NCBI RefSeq assembly: GCF_001423425.1
Contig: NZ_LMNX01000001.1
Location: 950,970-1,014,969, forward strand
DNA: 64,000 bases
Direction of reading: 5' to 3'
Source: Rhizobium sp. Leaf306
GTDB taxonomy: Bacteria > Pseudomonadota > Alphaproteobacteria > Rhizobiales > Rhizobiaceae
Below are positions 18,188-27,053 of this stretch, piece by piece (the stretch's first letter is position 1; each line of letters opens with the position of its first letter). The notes beneath the pieces are model-generated. The model did no database searches. It was not told where the DNA came from and saw only the letters and a list, made by a program, of their open reading frames with translations. Made by a program: the position numbers and the translations under genes.

Positions 18188-19668
18188 TCGTACTGCTCCC
18201 GGTATTTGCGCACGATGTAGAGCGCGTAGATGTTGAGGCAAAGCGTGATCGCAAACAGCGTGATGCCGAGTGCGAAGGCGACAAGCGTCTGCGGCGAGGT
18301 GAATTCAAGGTCGCCCGTCAGCTGGCTGACGATCTTGACGGTCACCGTCGTCATCGGCTCGAACGGGTTGAGCTGCATGCGGGCGGCGACACCGGCGGCG
18401 AGCACCACGATCATGGTTTCGCCGATGGCGCGCGAGGCGGTCATCAGGAGGGCGCCGACGATGCCCGGCAGGGCTGCCGGCAGGACGACCTTCTTGATGG
18501 TTTCGGACTGGGTGGCGCCGAGACCGAGCGAGCCGTCACGAAGCGTTCCCGGCACGGCGGTGATGATGTCGTCCGACAGCGACGAGACGTAAGGGATCAG
18601 CATGATGCCCATGACGAAGCCGGCGGTGAGAACGCTCTGTGCCTGGATGAAGTTGGCATAATCGCCGGTGACAAGGCCATTCAGCTGCGAAGACAGGTCG
18701 CGCAGGAACGGGCCGACCGTTGTCAGGGCAAAGAAGCCGTAGACGATGGTGGGGATACCGGCCAGCACTTCGAGCAGCGGCTTTGCCACGGAGCGGACAC
18801 CGCGGGAGGCGTATTCCGACATGTAGATCGCGGAAAACAGACCGCTCGGGACGGCGACGAGCATGGCGACGAAGCCGATATAGAGTGTGCCGAGAAGCAG
18901 CGGGATAAGGCCGAACTGACCAGCCGAGTCCGTGGCGCCGGCGGCCGCAAAGCGCGGATCCCAGACGGTGCCGAAGAAGAACTCCCACGGCGGGATGCTG
19001 GTGAAGAAGTGCGTTGCTTCCGTCAGCATCGAGGCAACGATGCCGACCGTGGTCAGGATCGCGATCGAGGATGCGACGACGAGGCTGGCGAGGATCACCT
19101 TCTCGACACGGTTGCGAGCCCGAAACCGCGGCGCGATGCGCGTGTAGGAAAAGCCGGCGCCGATCAGGGCTGCCAGAAGGACTACCGCGGTCATAACCCA
19201 GTTGCTAATCTTGGTCATGACGTTGAGATCGCCAGCGGACTCGACCATGTATGGTTCGGGGTCGCCGGCAAGCGGGACGCCCTTAGCGCCAAGCGCTGCG
19301 CGCAGTTCGACGGGATTTCCGCCGATGCGCTCGATCTCGTCCAGGCTCAGTACGTTCATGCCGCGCGCAAGCGAGCTTACCATGCCGAAGGAGAGACCCT
19401 GTTCGGCCGGCGAACGCGCCTTTACGTCTTCAGGAAAGCCATCGAGGACAGTGGAGTTGATATAGAGGGGGCTGACGACCAGCCACGCGGCCAGGATGAG
19501 AACCGACGGCAGAACGGCGCAGAGTGCGACGAAGGTGCCGTAGTAGCCCGGACGTGAATGAAGCTTTGAGGAACGGCCGCCGGCGATTGCCAGGGCGTGC
19601 CTGGTTCCGACAACGTAACAAGCGATCGCAATTATCGCCAGAATCAATAAAATCAATGGTGTGCTCAT
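18184..19668 (-). CDS. pstC: Phosphate ABC transporter permease PstC
   Basis: This is the partner permease of PstA. It has 494 residues from the ATG at 19668, which GGGGG precedes. N-terminal helices of about 1-25 and 45-70 flank a periplasmic stretch with an extended N-terminal domain, as in alphaproteobacteria. The permease core follows with the EAA loop GSLGLGATQSETIKKVVLP. It overlaps pstA by four bases. It is separated from pstS by 187 bases that contain a strong stem-loop, which may keep its expression below that of the binding protein. Confidence 0.95.
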   Translation of the reverse strand: MSTPLILLILAIIAIACYVVGTRHALAIAGGRSSKLHSRPGYYGTFVALCAVLPSVLILAAWLVVSPLYINSTVLDGFPEDVKARSPAEQGLSFGMVSSLARGMNVLSLDEIERIGGNPVELRAALGAKGVPLAGDPEPYMVESAGDLNVMTKISNWVMTAVVLLAALIGAGFSYTRIAPRFRARNRVEKVILASLVVASSIAILTTVGIVASMLTEATHFFTSIPPWEFFFGTVWDPRFAAAGATDSAGQFGLIPLLLGTLYIGFVAMLVAVPSGLFSAIYMSEYASRGVRSVAKPLLEVLAGIPTIVYGFFALTTVGPFLRDLSSQLNGLVTGDYANFIQAQSVLTAGFVMGIMLIPYVSSLSDDIITAVPGTLRDGSLGLGATQSETIKKVVLPAALPGIVGALLMTASRAIGETMIVVLAAGVAARMQLNPFEPMTTVTVKIVSQLTGDLEFTSPQTLVAFALGITLFAITLCLNIYALYIVRKYREQYE

Positions 19669-19822
19669 TAAAATCCCCCGGCCTACCGCCATCGACGGCA
19701 CCCATTACCGCACAAATCCCACCATCGGAATCAATATGTTTCGCCATCCAAAACGCAGCGACTGACGCCAAGCTTTGCTTCTGTCGCGCGACGGACAAGT
19801 CGCCGCCTGGCACGAAAGAAGA

Positions 19823-19847
19823 CCGGCGCCGCAAGAAGCGGCGCCGG
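19823..19847 (-). terminator. Perfect stem-loop directly after pstS
   Basis: CCGGCGCCGC and GCGGCGCCGG form a perfect ten-base-pair stem with a five-base loop, eight bases beyond the pstS stop. On the pstS strand it is followed by TCTTCTTTC. It could act as a partial terminator or as an mRNA-stabilising 3' end between pstS and pstC. Confidence 0.75.
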
Positions 19848-19855
19848 AATTTTGA

Positions 19856-20890
19856 TTACATGGTCTTGCCGGCTTCGAAGTCCTTGCGGACCTGTTCGCG
19901 CTGATCGTCCGGAGCAGCAACCAGGCCGTATTCGGCGAGCGGGCTGTCAGGGCCGATCATTTCGTCGGAGATGAAGAACTCAACATATTCCTTGAGGCCT
20001 GGGATAACGCCGAGGTGAGCCTTCTTGACGTAGAAGAACAGAGGGCGCGACACCGGGTACTTGCCCGAAGCAATGGTTTCGGTGGAAGCAACGACATCCG
20101 AAACGGTCGCGACCTTCAGCTTGTCCATGTTGTTTTCATAGAAGGCCAGGCCGAAAACGCCGAGGCCGGTCTTGTTGGCCGAGATGCGGGCCAGCGTTTC
20201 GGTGTAATCGCCGTCGATGTCGACAGCTGCGCCGTCCTTGCGAACTGCAACGCACTTGGCAGCAGCCTGCTTGGCATCGGTGATGGCAGCCTTGATGACG
20301 TCAGTCGCGCCGGCTTCCTTGCAGCCTTCAGCCATGATCTTCTCTTCGAAGACTTCGCGGGTGCCGTGCTTGGAGCCTGGGATGTAAGCTGCGATCGGGC
20401 CCTTCGGCAGGGTCGCATTGACTTCCGACCAGTTCTTGTAAGGGTTGGCAACGAGCTTGCCGTCAACGACGACTTCAGCAGCCAATGCCTTGTAGAGATC
20501 CTTCGGGGTGATCTTCATGTCGCCGTTCGACGAGTCGGCAGCGAATACGATGCCGTCGTAACCGATGCGGATTTCCTGAACGTCCGTGACGCCGGCAGCC
20601 TTGCAGGCTTCGGCTTCGCTCTTGTTGATCTTGCGCGAAGCATTGGCAACGTCGATCGTGCCTTCGCCGACGCCGGAGCAGAATGCCTTCAGACCGCCGC
20701 CCGTGCCGCCGGACTCAACAACCGGTGCCTTGAAGTTCGGGTTGGTCTCGGCAAAGGTCTCGGCAACGATCTTCGCATAGGGAAGAACGGTGGAGGAGCC
20801 GGCAACCTGAACCTGGTCGCGTGCGGATGCAACGCCGGCAAAGGCAACAGAGGCCACGAGGGCTGCTGCGGAAAGTTTGAACATGTTCAT
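19856..20890 (-). CDS. pstS: Periplasmic phosphate-binding protein PstS
   Basis: This is the high-affinity phosphate receptor that delivers phosphate to PstCA. It has 344 residues from the ATG at 20890, preceded by GGGAGAA. A signal peptide (MNMFKLSAAALVASVAFAGV, ending ASA) is followed by VQVAGSSTVLPYAK. Phosphate-loop sequences ESGGTGGGLKAFC and NASRKINKSEAEAC are seen. Its length and start match rhizobial PstS. A Pho box lies about 120 bases upstream, and a strong stem-loop follows the stop. Confidence 0.95.
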   Translation of the reverse strand: MNMFKLSAAALVASVAFAGVASARDQVQVAGSSTVLPYAKIVAETFAETNPNFKAPVVESGGTGGGLKAFCSGVGEGTIDVANASRKINKSEAEACKAAGVTDVQEIRIGYDGIVFAADSSNGDMKITPKDLYKALAAEVVVDGKLVANPYKNWSEVNATLPKGPIAAYIPGSKHGTREVFEEKIMAEGCKEAGATDVIKAAITDAKQAAAKCVAVRKDGAAVDIDGDYTETLARISANKTGLGVFGLAFYENNMDKLKVATVSDVVASTETIASGKYPVSRPLFFYVKKAHLGVIPGLKEYVEFFISDEMIGPDSPLAEYGLVAAPDDQREQVRKDFEAGKTM

Positions 20891-21006
20891 CGAAGTTCTC
20901 CCGGTATGGGTTTCCAGAAATCTTGTCATGCCGGCCTCTTAGACATTTGCCGGCTCTCGGCCCGCTGGTCATAGCCGCCCTTGGCCTTAGCTTTTATGTC
21001 ACTTCG

Positions 21007-21024
21007 GTGAAACATTTGTGACAA
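21007..21024 (-). promoter_or_regulatory. Pho box upstream of pstS
   Basis: On the minus strand, TTGTCAC-AAAT-GTTTCAC gives two direct heptamers 11 bases apart. This closely fits the PhoB consensus CTGTCAT-N4-CTGTCAT. It lies between phoR and pstS, facing pstS, with the pstS start about 117 bases downstream. Confidence 0.8.
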
Positions 21025-21085
21025 TTCAAGCTGTTGAAAATATTGACGTTCTGGAAGAGACCGGGAAAACTGGGTTGGTTTTATG

Positions 21086-22351
21086 TCAGAAACGGACGGT
21101 AAACTCCGTCCCCTTGCCGAGTTCCGACTTCACAAGCAGGCGGGCGCGGTGCCTGGTGAGGATGTGCTTGACGATGGCAAGCCCCAATCCGGTGCCCTTC
21201 TTGGAGCGGCTGTCGGCGACGCTGACGCGGTAGAAACGCTCGGTCAGGCGGGGAACGTGCTCAGAGGGAATGCCCGGACCCTTGTCGATGACATTGACTT
21301 CGACCGGCAGCCTGCCGCCGCCTTTCAGGAAGACATCGACGAACTTGCCCTCCTGGCCATACTTGCAGGCATTCTCGATGAGGTTCTCGATCACTTCGAT
21401 CAGTTCGTCTCGATCGCCCAGCACATCGACCCTGCCTTCGGGAAGATGCAGGCGGATTTCGACGCCCAGTTCCTCGGCCAAAGGCAAGAGCGCGTCGCTG
21501 ACATGGATGATCAGCGGCTTCAGGTCCACGGTCTGGTCCGGAGCAATATGCGACTTCAGTTCCAGCCGCGACAGCGAGAGAAGGTCGTCCACCAGTCGGC
21601 TCATCCTGGTCGCCTGGTCGAGCATGATGCCGAGAAAGCGTTCCTGCGCCTTCGGATCGCCGCGAGCCGGGCCCTGGATTGTCTCGATGAAGCCTCTGAG
21701 CGAGGCAAGCGGCGTTCTCAGCTCATGGCTTGCATTGGCGACGAAATCGGATCGCATCCGGTCGATGCTTCGCAGTTCGGAGACATCGCGGAACGACAAG
21801 AGGTAATAGTTTCCCATGCCAGGTGCCAGGTCGGCGATATCGATCGGCGCCACGCGCAGGATGAAGACCCGTTCGGACGGAAGTCGCTCGGAATGTTCGA
21901 TCTGGTTGGGTTGTCCGGTCGCGATGGTTTCGCGCAGCATGTCGAGAATACCGGGCGACCGCAGCCGCGCCGTCAGATGGGTGCCGATCGGCAAATCGCC
22001 AAAGGCCCGCTCCGCCGCCTTGTTGCGGTAGAGAACGGTGATGTCTCCACCCAGCACCACGACCGGCATGTCCAGCGTGCCGAGAGTTGCCGAGATCAGC
22101 GGCAGCGGGTCGAAGACGGGTGGCTCCGGAACAGGCATTTCAACCGGTACGACAGGTATCTCCGGCAAGGGCCGGGACAGTACGGCGACGACGAGGGGAA
22201 GCCAGAGCGCGAAGACCAGAAGATCGTTCGCGCCGGCAACAAAAGCGATCACCGCGATCGTCGAGAGCAGCAGAAGCAGCAGCCACTCGCGCCGGAAGCG
22301 AAGTGCCAGCTCTTGCGCAAACCCGCGCTCTTCCTTCGGCAACGCTTCCAC
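21086..22351 (-). CDS. phoR: Phosphate regulon sensor kinase PhoR
   Basis: This is a membrane sensor kinase that phosphorylates PhoB at low phosphate. Two hydrophobic segments near the N-terminus (LLLLLLSTIAVIAFVAG and LLVFALWLPLVVAVL) are followed by a PAS-like domain at about 100-190. The kinase core has NASHELRTPLASLRGFIE (the phospho-His), an N box in ENLIENACKYG, and GTGLGLAIVKHIL. I chose the GTG at 22351 because AAAAGGGG stands seven bases before it. An ATG 17 codons further upstream lacks a clear ribosome site. It heads the pst cluster and is divergent from ppk2. Confidence 0.93.
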   Translation of the reverse strand: MEALPKEERGFAQELALRFRREWLLLLLLSTIAVIAFVAGANDLLVFALWLPLVVAVLSRPLPEIPVVPVEMPVPEPPVFDPLPLISATLGTLDMPVVVLGGDITVLYRNKAAERAFGDLPIGTHLTARLRSPGILDMLRETIATGQPNQIEHSERLPSERVFILRVAPIDIADLAPGMGNYYLLSFRDVSELRSIDRMRSDFVANASHELRTPLASLRGFIETIQGPARGDPKAQERFLGIMLDQATRMSRLVDDLLSLSRLELKSHIAPDQTVDLKPLIIHVSDALLPLAEELGVEIRLHLPEGRVDVLGDRDELIEVIENLIENACKYGQEGKFVDVFLKGGGRLPVEVNVIDKGPGIPSEHVPRLTERFYRVSVADSRSKKGTGLGLAIVKHILTRHRARLLVKSELGKGTEFTVRF

Positions 22352-22499
22352 GCGCGAACCCCTTTTTGTTTGGTCGAACTTGCGGTCATATAACGCTTGC
22401 ATGACAGATATGCATCGGTCCTGAGGGAAACCTCAAGCCCTGCAAACCGTTGAAGCAGTCGCAGCCGTTTCGGCCGCCGAAGGAAAAAGGACAGCAATC

Positions 22500-23378
22500 A
22501 TGGCAGAGACAAGCAGCCGGTCAGCGGAACTGGAAATCGATGGCAAGCTGAGGCATTTCGACATTGACGATCCGAAACTGCCCGGCTGGGTGCATGATCA
22601 CGCGCTGGAATCCGGCGGCTTTCCCTATGACCACAAGTTGGACAAGGAGAAATACGCCAAGCAGCTGGAGAAGCTGCAGATCGAGCTCGTGAAGGTGCAG
22701 TACTGGCTGCAGGATACCGGCAAGCGGATGATTGCGCTGTTCGAAGGCCGGGATGCTGCCGGCAAGGGCGGTACGATCATGTCCATCCGCTCCTATATCA
22801 ATCCGCGATCGGCACGCGTGGTGGCGTTGAGCAAGCCTTCGCCCACCGAAGCGGGCCAATGGTATTTTCAGCGTTACGTGTCGCACTTCCCGACGTCGGG
22901 CGAGATCGTGCTGTTCGACCGCTCCTGGTACAATCGCGCCGTGGTCGAGCCTGTCATGGGCTTCTGCAAGCCGGGCCAATACGAAGCCTTTATGAAGGAC
23001 GTGCCGCAGTTCGAGGAGATGATCGTCGACGACGATATCCATCTGTTCAAGTTCTGGCTGGATATCGGCCAGGAAATGCAGCTGAAGCGGTTTCACGACC
23101 GGCGCCACGATCCGTTGAAGATCTGGAAGCTTTCGCCGATGGACATCGCGGCACTGAACAAATGGCCTGACTACACCGCAAAGCGCGACCAGATGCTGGA
23201 GCGAACACACAGCAAGCTTGCGCCATGGACGGTGGTGCTGGCAAACGACAAGCGGCGTGCGCATTTGAACGTCATCCGCCACATTCTTGGGTCCCTCGAT
23301 TACGAGGGGAAAGACAGGGATGCGATCGGCGAGATCGACGACAAGATCCTCGGCTTTGGCAGCAAGTTCCTGAAATAG
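22500..23378 (+). CDS. ppk2: Polyphosphate kinase 2
   Basis: PPK2 transfers phosphate between polyphosphate and nucleotides, usually running in the direction of GDP or ADP phosphorylation. The length is 292 residues, a single-domain (class I) size. Walker A is [13 protein letters not shown] at about 81-93, and the Walker B/lid region is [19 protein letters not shown]. The conserved [15 protein letters not shown] follows. It sits 97 bases from the divergent phoR, a sensible link between phosphate sensing and polyphosphate use. A bidirectional stem-loop follows the gene. Confidence 0.93.
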   Translation: MAETSSRSAELEIDGKLRHFDIDDPKLPGWVHDHALESGGFPYDHKLDKEKYAKQLEKLQIELVKVQYWLQDTGKRMIALFEGRDAAGKGGTIMSIRSYINPRSARVVALSKPSPTEAGQWYFQRYVSHFPTSGEIVLFDRSWYNRAVVEPVMGFCKPGQYEAFMKDVPQFEEMIVDDDIHLFKFWLDIGQEMQLKRFHDRRHDPLKIWKLSPMDIAALNKWPDYTAKRDQMLERTHSKLAPWTVVLANDKRRAHLNVIRHILGSLDYEGKDRDAIGEIDDKILGFGSKFLK

Positions 23379-23396
23379 AGACAGACAGGTGAGTGA

Positions 23397-23419
23397 GCCG
23401 GACGACGTTGTCGTCCGGC
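23397..23419. terminator. Bidirectional stem-loop between ppk2 and the next gene
   Basis: GCCGGACGAC and GTCGTCCGGC form a perfect ten-base-pair stem around GTT, lying between two convergent stop codons. Confidence 0.75.
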
Positions 23420-23428
23420 GTTCAGGGT

Positions 23429-24700
23429 TCAGCCTGCGGGCAAAATGCGGACGGAGTAGAGCAGGACCGGTCTGTCGGAACCGTCGAGGCCGGTATTGAT
23501 CAGGATGCGGCCCGGCGCGTTTGGCGCGATCGCCCGGTCGAAGCTGACCTTGAACAGGGCTTCCAGTCGCTCCTGGGTTGCTGTGAACCGATGTCTTGCG
23601 CAGCCCCCAAGGCTGCCGAAATCGCAGCGTATCGACATCTGGACACCTTGGTTGCCGCCAGCCTGGACGGTGACTGCGATGGTGGCCGGCCCGCCTGCCA
23701 GGCGCTGCAATACATCCGCCGGAACCGTGACGGCGATATCACCGCCGGTTTGCGGGGTTGCCGACAGGAGCCGAACGGCTGGACCTTCCGAACCGGTTGC
23801 AGCCTCTGCCTTTGCCTCGCGACCGACCTGCAGCGTATCGATCTGCTTCGGTTCGAAGACCTGCGCCCATTCATCGGAAAAGCCGCCGCGAGGATCAAAG
23901 CGCGCATTGGGACCCGCCTGCGATTGCGACGCCCGGTTGGCGGCCTGCAGGGCCTCGTCCATCACCGACTGGACCAGGCCCGAATTATAGAAATACCAGC
24001 AAGCGACGCCGACGACTGCAAGCGAGATGACCCATTTCAGCAGCCAGGAGATCAGCCGCTGACGACGGCTCTTGCGCGGCTTGGCTGCAGGTTTCGTCTC
24101 GGCGTCGAGAGATCCGCGCCGCTTCCTGCCGCGCTCGGGCTTGGCAACAGGCGGTTGGCCACGTTGCACGCGGTCCGGCTCGACCGAGGTCAGTCCGTCC
24201 ATCTGCGGCACTTCGGATGAGGCCGGACGGAAATCCGGTCGCGCGGCGCCGAGACTTCCGAGATCCCCGGCCGACTGGACATCGTTGGGCTGCCTCTGGT
24301 CATTTGCCGGGGATGGTGCGCGTGTTGCGCCGCCGAGACCGGTATCCGGATCGGGGGCGGCTACCCTTTCATCCGCAACGATCGGGGCTGCGACATCTGG
24401 AGCTGCGGCTCTGGCCGTGGCGGCAGGTGCGACAACCGGGTCGATGACAGGGTGAGTGATCTCGTCAGGCTCGATAGCGGGACCGGCCAGCCGGTCCACT
24501 TCCTCCGTCTCGATCTCGCGGATCTTTTCTTCCAGCCGCTTTTGCTGCTGCATGACAATCAGCTTGTCGGTCACGCCCTGGCGCTGCAGACCTGCTTCCA
24601 GCGCCTGTCGCGCCGACTGATAAATCCGTGCCCGCGTGTCGCCATCGGTCCGATCGGAACGATCAAGGGCATTCCTGATGGCTGTTTCCAAACCGCTCAC
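23429..24700 (-). CDS. Unknown single-helix membrane protein with long proline/alanine linker
   Basis: I do not recognise the function of this 423-residue protein. Residues 1-70 look helical and charged, with a coiled-coil-like run (KLIVMQQQKRLEEKIREIET). About 75-195 is Pro/Ala/Asp-rich and probably disordered. A Lys/Arg-rich stretch (PAAKPRKSRRQRLI) precedes one transmembrane segment (WLLKWVISLAVVGVACWYFY). The last 190 residues, probably periplasmic, contain two Cys (MSIRCDFGSLGGC). The start is a GTG preceded by AAGGAT. Similar proteins appear to be common near ppk2 in rhizobia, but that is recollection, not a search. Confidence 0.75.
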   Translation of the reverse strand: MSGLETAIRNALDRSDRTDGDTRARIYQSARQALEAGLQRQGVTDKLIVMQQQKRLEEKIREIETEEVDRLAGPAIEPDEITHPVIDPVVAPAATARAAAPDVAAPIVADERVAAPDPDTGLGGATRAPSPANDQRQPNDVQSAGDLGSLGAARPDFRPASSEVPQMDGLTSVEPDRVQRGQPPVAKPERGRKRRGSLDAETKPAAKPRKSRRQRLISWLLKWVISLAVVGVACWYFYNSGLVQSVMDEALQAANRASQSQAGPNARFDPRGGFSDEWAQVFEPKQIDTLQVGREAKAEAATGSEGPAVRLLSATPQTGGDIAVTVPADVLQRLAGGPATIAVTVQAGGNQGVQMSIRCDFGSLGGCARHRFTATQERLEALFKVSFDRAIAPNAPGRILINTGLDGSDRPVLLYSVRILPAG

Positions 24701-24995
24701 TGCGGATCCTTCCGGTTGTGCATACCCGACTGCCGGCCTTGCTGAAAAGACGGCGTTAATTTTCGGTAACCTCTCCGTCGCCGAACTGCAAGCCGGTGGT
24801 CAATGGCCTTCCTTCGCCAAGATTGGGGAGAAGATATGGTTAGGCGTGAGAATGCCGCGGAAACAGACGCTTATCGAGCCGCCAGTGCGCATGGCACGCA
24901 TACCTTCGCCAGACGGCGCCATCTTTCCCGAGCCGAATGCATCTGCTAAAACCGATCTTACGTGTGCGTAAACGTAAATCAAAAGGAGATTGTCG

Positions 24996-25952
24996 ATGCT
25001 TCCGGACGTGCTGAGACAAGGACTGCGAATTCCCGTCGTGGCGTCGCCGCTGTTCATCATCTCGCATCCGGCACTGACCTTGGCGCAGTGCAAGGCCGGC
25101 GTGATCGGCGCCTTCCCTGCCCTCAATGCTCGCCCGGAAAGCCAGCTGGACGAATGGCTTGCCATGATGACCGAGGATCTTGCCACCTATAATGCAGCCA
25201 ATCCCGACAGGCCGGCCGCACCGTTCGCCGTCAACCAGATCGTTCATACGTCCAACAGGCGGCTGGAACACGATCTGACGATGTGCGTGAAATACAAGGT
25301 GCCGATCGTCATCTCCTCGCTCGGCGCAGTGCTTGAAGTGAATGCCGCAGTGCATTCCTATGGCGGCATCGTGCTGCATGACGTCATCAACAACCGGCAT
25401 GCGAAGTCCGCGATCCGCAAGGGTGCAGATGGGCTTATTGCTGTCGCAACCGGTGCCGGCGGGCATGCAGGGACGCTGTCGCCCTTCGCGCTTGTCCAGG
25501 AAATCCGCGAATGGTTCGACGGGCCGCTGCTGCTGGCCGGCTCGATCGCCACCGGCGGCGGCATTCTGGCAGCACAGGCGATGGGGGCCGACATGGCCTA
25601 TATCGGCTCACCCTTCATCGCCACGCACGAAGCACGCGCGGTTGACGGCTACAAGCAGATGATCGTCGATTCGTCCGCCGCCGATATCGTCTATTCCAAC
25701 TATTTTACCGGCATCCACGGCAACTACCTGAAGGGCTCGGTGACGGCGATGGGGCTCGACCCGGATGCGCTTCCGAGCGCCGATCCGACCAAGATGGATT
25801 TTGACGCGGCAGTGAGCGGCCCGAAGGCCTGGAAAGACATCTGGGGCGCCGGCCAGGGCGTCGGCGCCGTCAAATCCGTGACCTCAGTCGAGGAGTTGGT
25901 CGGCCGGCTGGAGCGCGAATATGCACAGGCCCGCACCCGTCTTGCTCTCTGA
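24996..25952 (+). CDS. Nitronate monooxygenase-like flavin oxidoreductase
   Basis: This FMN-dependent TIM-barrel enzyme of the 2-nitropropane dioxygenase family has 318 residues. Such enzymes oxidise alkyl nitronates, and related ones act as quinone or enoyl-ACP reductases. FMN-binding features are seen: IPVVASPLFIISHP near the start, IVISSLG, the Gly-rich ATGAGGHAGTLSPFALVQEI, LLAGSIATGGGILAAQAMGA and AYIGSPFIATHEA. The His in GGHAG is the usual catalytic position. The start is the ATG preceded by AAAAGGAGA. It is a stand-alone gene upstream of tRNA-Thr. Confidence 0.88.
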   Translation: MLPDVLRQGLRIPVVASPLFIISHPALTLAQCKAGVIGAFPALNARPESQLDEWLAMMTEDLATYNAANPDRPAAPFAVNQIVHTSNRRLEHDLTMCVKYKVPIVISSLGAVLEVNAAVHSYGGIVLHDVINNRHAKSAIRKGADGLIAVATGAGGHAGTLSPFALVQEIREWFDGPLLLAGSIATGGGILAAQAMGADMAYIGSPFIATHEARAVDGYKQMIVDSSAADIVYSNYFTGIHGNYLKGSVTAMGLDPDALPSADPTKMDFDAAVSGPKAWKDIWGAGQGVGAVKSVTSVEELVGRLEREYAQARTRLAL

Positions 25953-26068
25953 CAGCCCACGGACCGCAGCGATAAAATTTCTCGCCGATCGAAAACCGGC
26001 TTGAAATCACGCCCCATTGCCTGTATCAGCGCCTTCACTCGCAGCAGGCAACACCTTGCGCTGCGCAG

Positions 26069-26144
26069 GCCGCTTTAGCTCAGGTGGTAGAGCACATCAT
26101 TCGTAATGATGGGGTCAGAGGTTCGAGTCCTCTAAGCGGCACCA
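26069..26144 (+). tRNA. tRNA-Thr(CGT), insertion site of the 14-kb element
   Basis: A complete cloverleaf. The acceptor GCCGCTT pairs with AAGCGGC. The D-arm is GCTC..GAGC, the anticodon loop TTCGTAA gives anticodon CGT (codon ACG), and the T-arm contains GGTTCGAGTCC. CCA is encoded. The 3' half from the anticodon loop is repeated exactly at 40271-40321, so integration left this copy whole and put a partial copy at the far end. Confidence 0.96.
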
Positions 26145-26149
26145 TTTTT
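26099..26149 (+). repeat. attL: left copy of the 51-bp direct repeat
   Basis: It begins ATTCGTAATGATGGGGTCAG within the tRNA anticodon arm and ends in CACCATTTTT. It is identical to 40271-40321. The flanking bases differ (C against A on the left; T against C on the right), which fixes the repeat at 51 bases. Confidence 0.95.
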
Positions 26150-26462
26150 TTATATATTGAACAATGGGTTACTGGAGTGAGCTCCAGACTGTCGTGAGCG
26201 CACCATATTTGAGTCGCCACCCCGTCGCCACTCTACGTCGAAGTTTCGGCATCAGAGCGGCATTAGAAGAGCTCCATGAGACTGCTGAGCCGTTTCCGCC
26301 CGACATGCGTTGCGGCACGCGCTGATCACAGTTCTATTAGTTATCCCGCGCTAAACGTATCTGCGCGAGCACTACTACTTGACCAGAATCGATTAAACTA
26401 AGCTTATTGCTAGTCATTTCCGTGCTGTCGGAATAATCGAGCTAACTATTACAGGATCGTCC
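26150..26462. other. Gene-free left end of the element
   Basis: These 313 bases contain no gene I can support. They hold a CTGGAG/CTCCAG inverted repeat (26173-26188), the arm-type repeat annotated separately, and AT-rich DNA that should contain the promoter of the TIR gene. Confidence 0.6.
26209..26231. repeat. Left arm-type repeat: two GTCGCCAC boxes
   Basis: TTGAGTCGCCACC followed by CCGTCGCCAC contains GTCGCCAC at 26213 and 26224, 11 bases apart. The same 23-base block with one mismatch is at 40131-40153. Tandem boxes about one helical turn apart near each end are what is expected of integrase arm-binding sites. Confidence 0.65.
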
Positions 26463-27020
26463 ATGTCGCGAAATGCCAACTACTGCGCCTTTTACGTAGC
26501 TGAGCCCTTCAATCCGGGAGCATTAGGCGCACACGCGACAAAAGATTTCTGTTACTACAACCTGCTGCGGTCATGGAAAGGTAGCGATGCTAATTTCCCG
26601 TTCAACGACGCACATGCAACTACCTACAGCGTCAGAGACGGAAGCGACTGGGAATATACCCTCAAGCCCCGGCTGCGAGAACGAATGCGATCCTCGAAGA
26701 ACATTGTGCTCTTCCTCAGCATTAGCACGGTGAATTCGCGAGCAGTAAGGGAGGAATTTGACTATGGCATCAACGACCAGGGCTTGCCAATAATCGTGGT
26801 CTACCCAGAATACGACACGAAAGAAAGCTTGCTGATCAATGGCTCTCTCAAACCGAAGGTGAGGGAGCTATGGAACAACCTCCCCATTTTCAGAGACACG
26901 ATGCACAAGGTCCCAACGCTTCATCTACCAATGAAGAAAGAGCTGATTAAGTCGGCGCTCGCCGATGCAGACTTTATGCTATCGACAAAAGCAACTGCCC
27001 AAATCTATCGATTCATCTAA
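26463..27020 (+). CDS. TIR-like protein, ThsB-type (putative Thoeris sensor)
   Basis: This 185-residue cytoplasmic protein has a MTH538/ThsB-type TIR-like fold. After an N-terminal beta strand (YCAFYVAEPF), a DWEYTLKPRLRERMRSSKN segment leads to the strand IVLFLSIST and then NSRAVREEFDYGI. This fits the family pattern S-x-W-V-x-x-E, with Ser92 and the candidate catalytic Glu98. LPIIVVYPEYD is the next strand. In Thoeris systems the TIR protein detects phage and makes an NAD-derived signal. A transmembrane-macrodomain gene follows after 33 bases, as in type II Thoeris. The composition is more AT-rich than the chromosome. The family call is good; signal chemistry and phage range are inference. 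Confidence 0.82.
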   Translation: MSRNANYCAFYVAEPFNPGALGAHATKDFCYYNLLRSWKGSDANFPFNDAHATTYSVRDGSDWEYTLKPRLRERMRSSKNIVLFLSISTVNSRAVREEFDYGINDQGLPIIVVYPEYDTKESLLINGSLKPKVRELWNNLPIFRDTMHKVPTLHLPMKKELIKSALADADFMLSTKATAQIYRFI

Positions 27021-27053
27021 CCCAAGCAATGCATCGTATGTCAGGCATCGAGA

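Noticed and set aside
22390-22418. Pho box between phoR and ppk2
   Set aside because: Only one ATGACAG half-site is seen; the expected second heptamer 11 bases away does not match.
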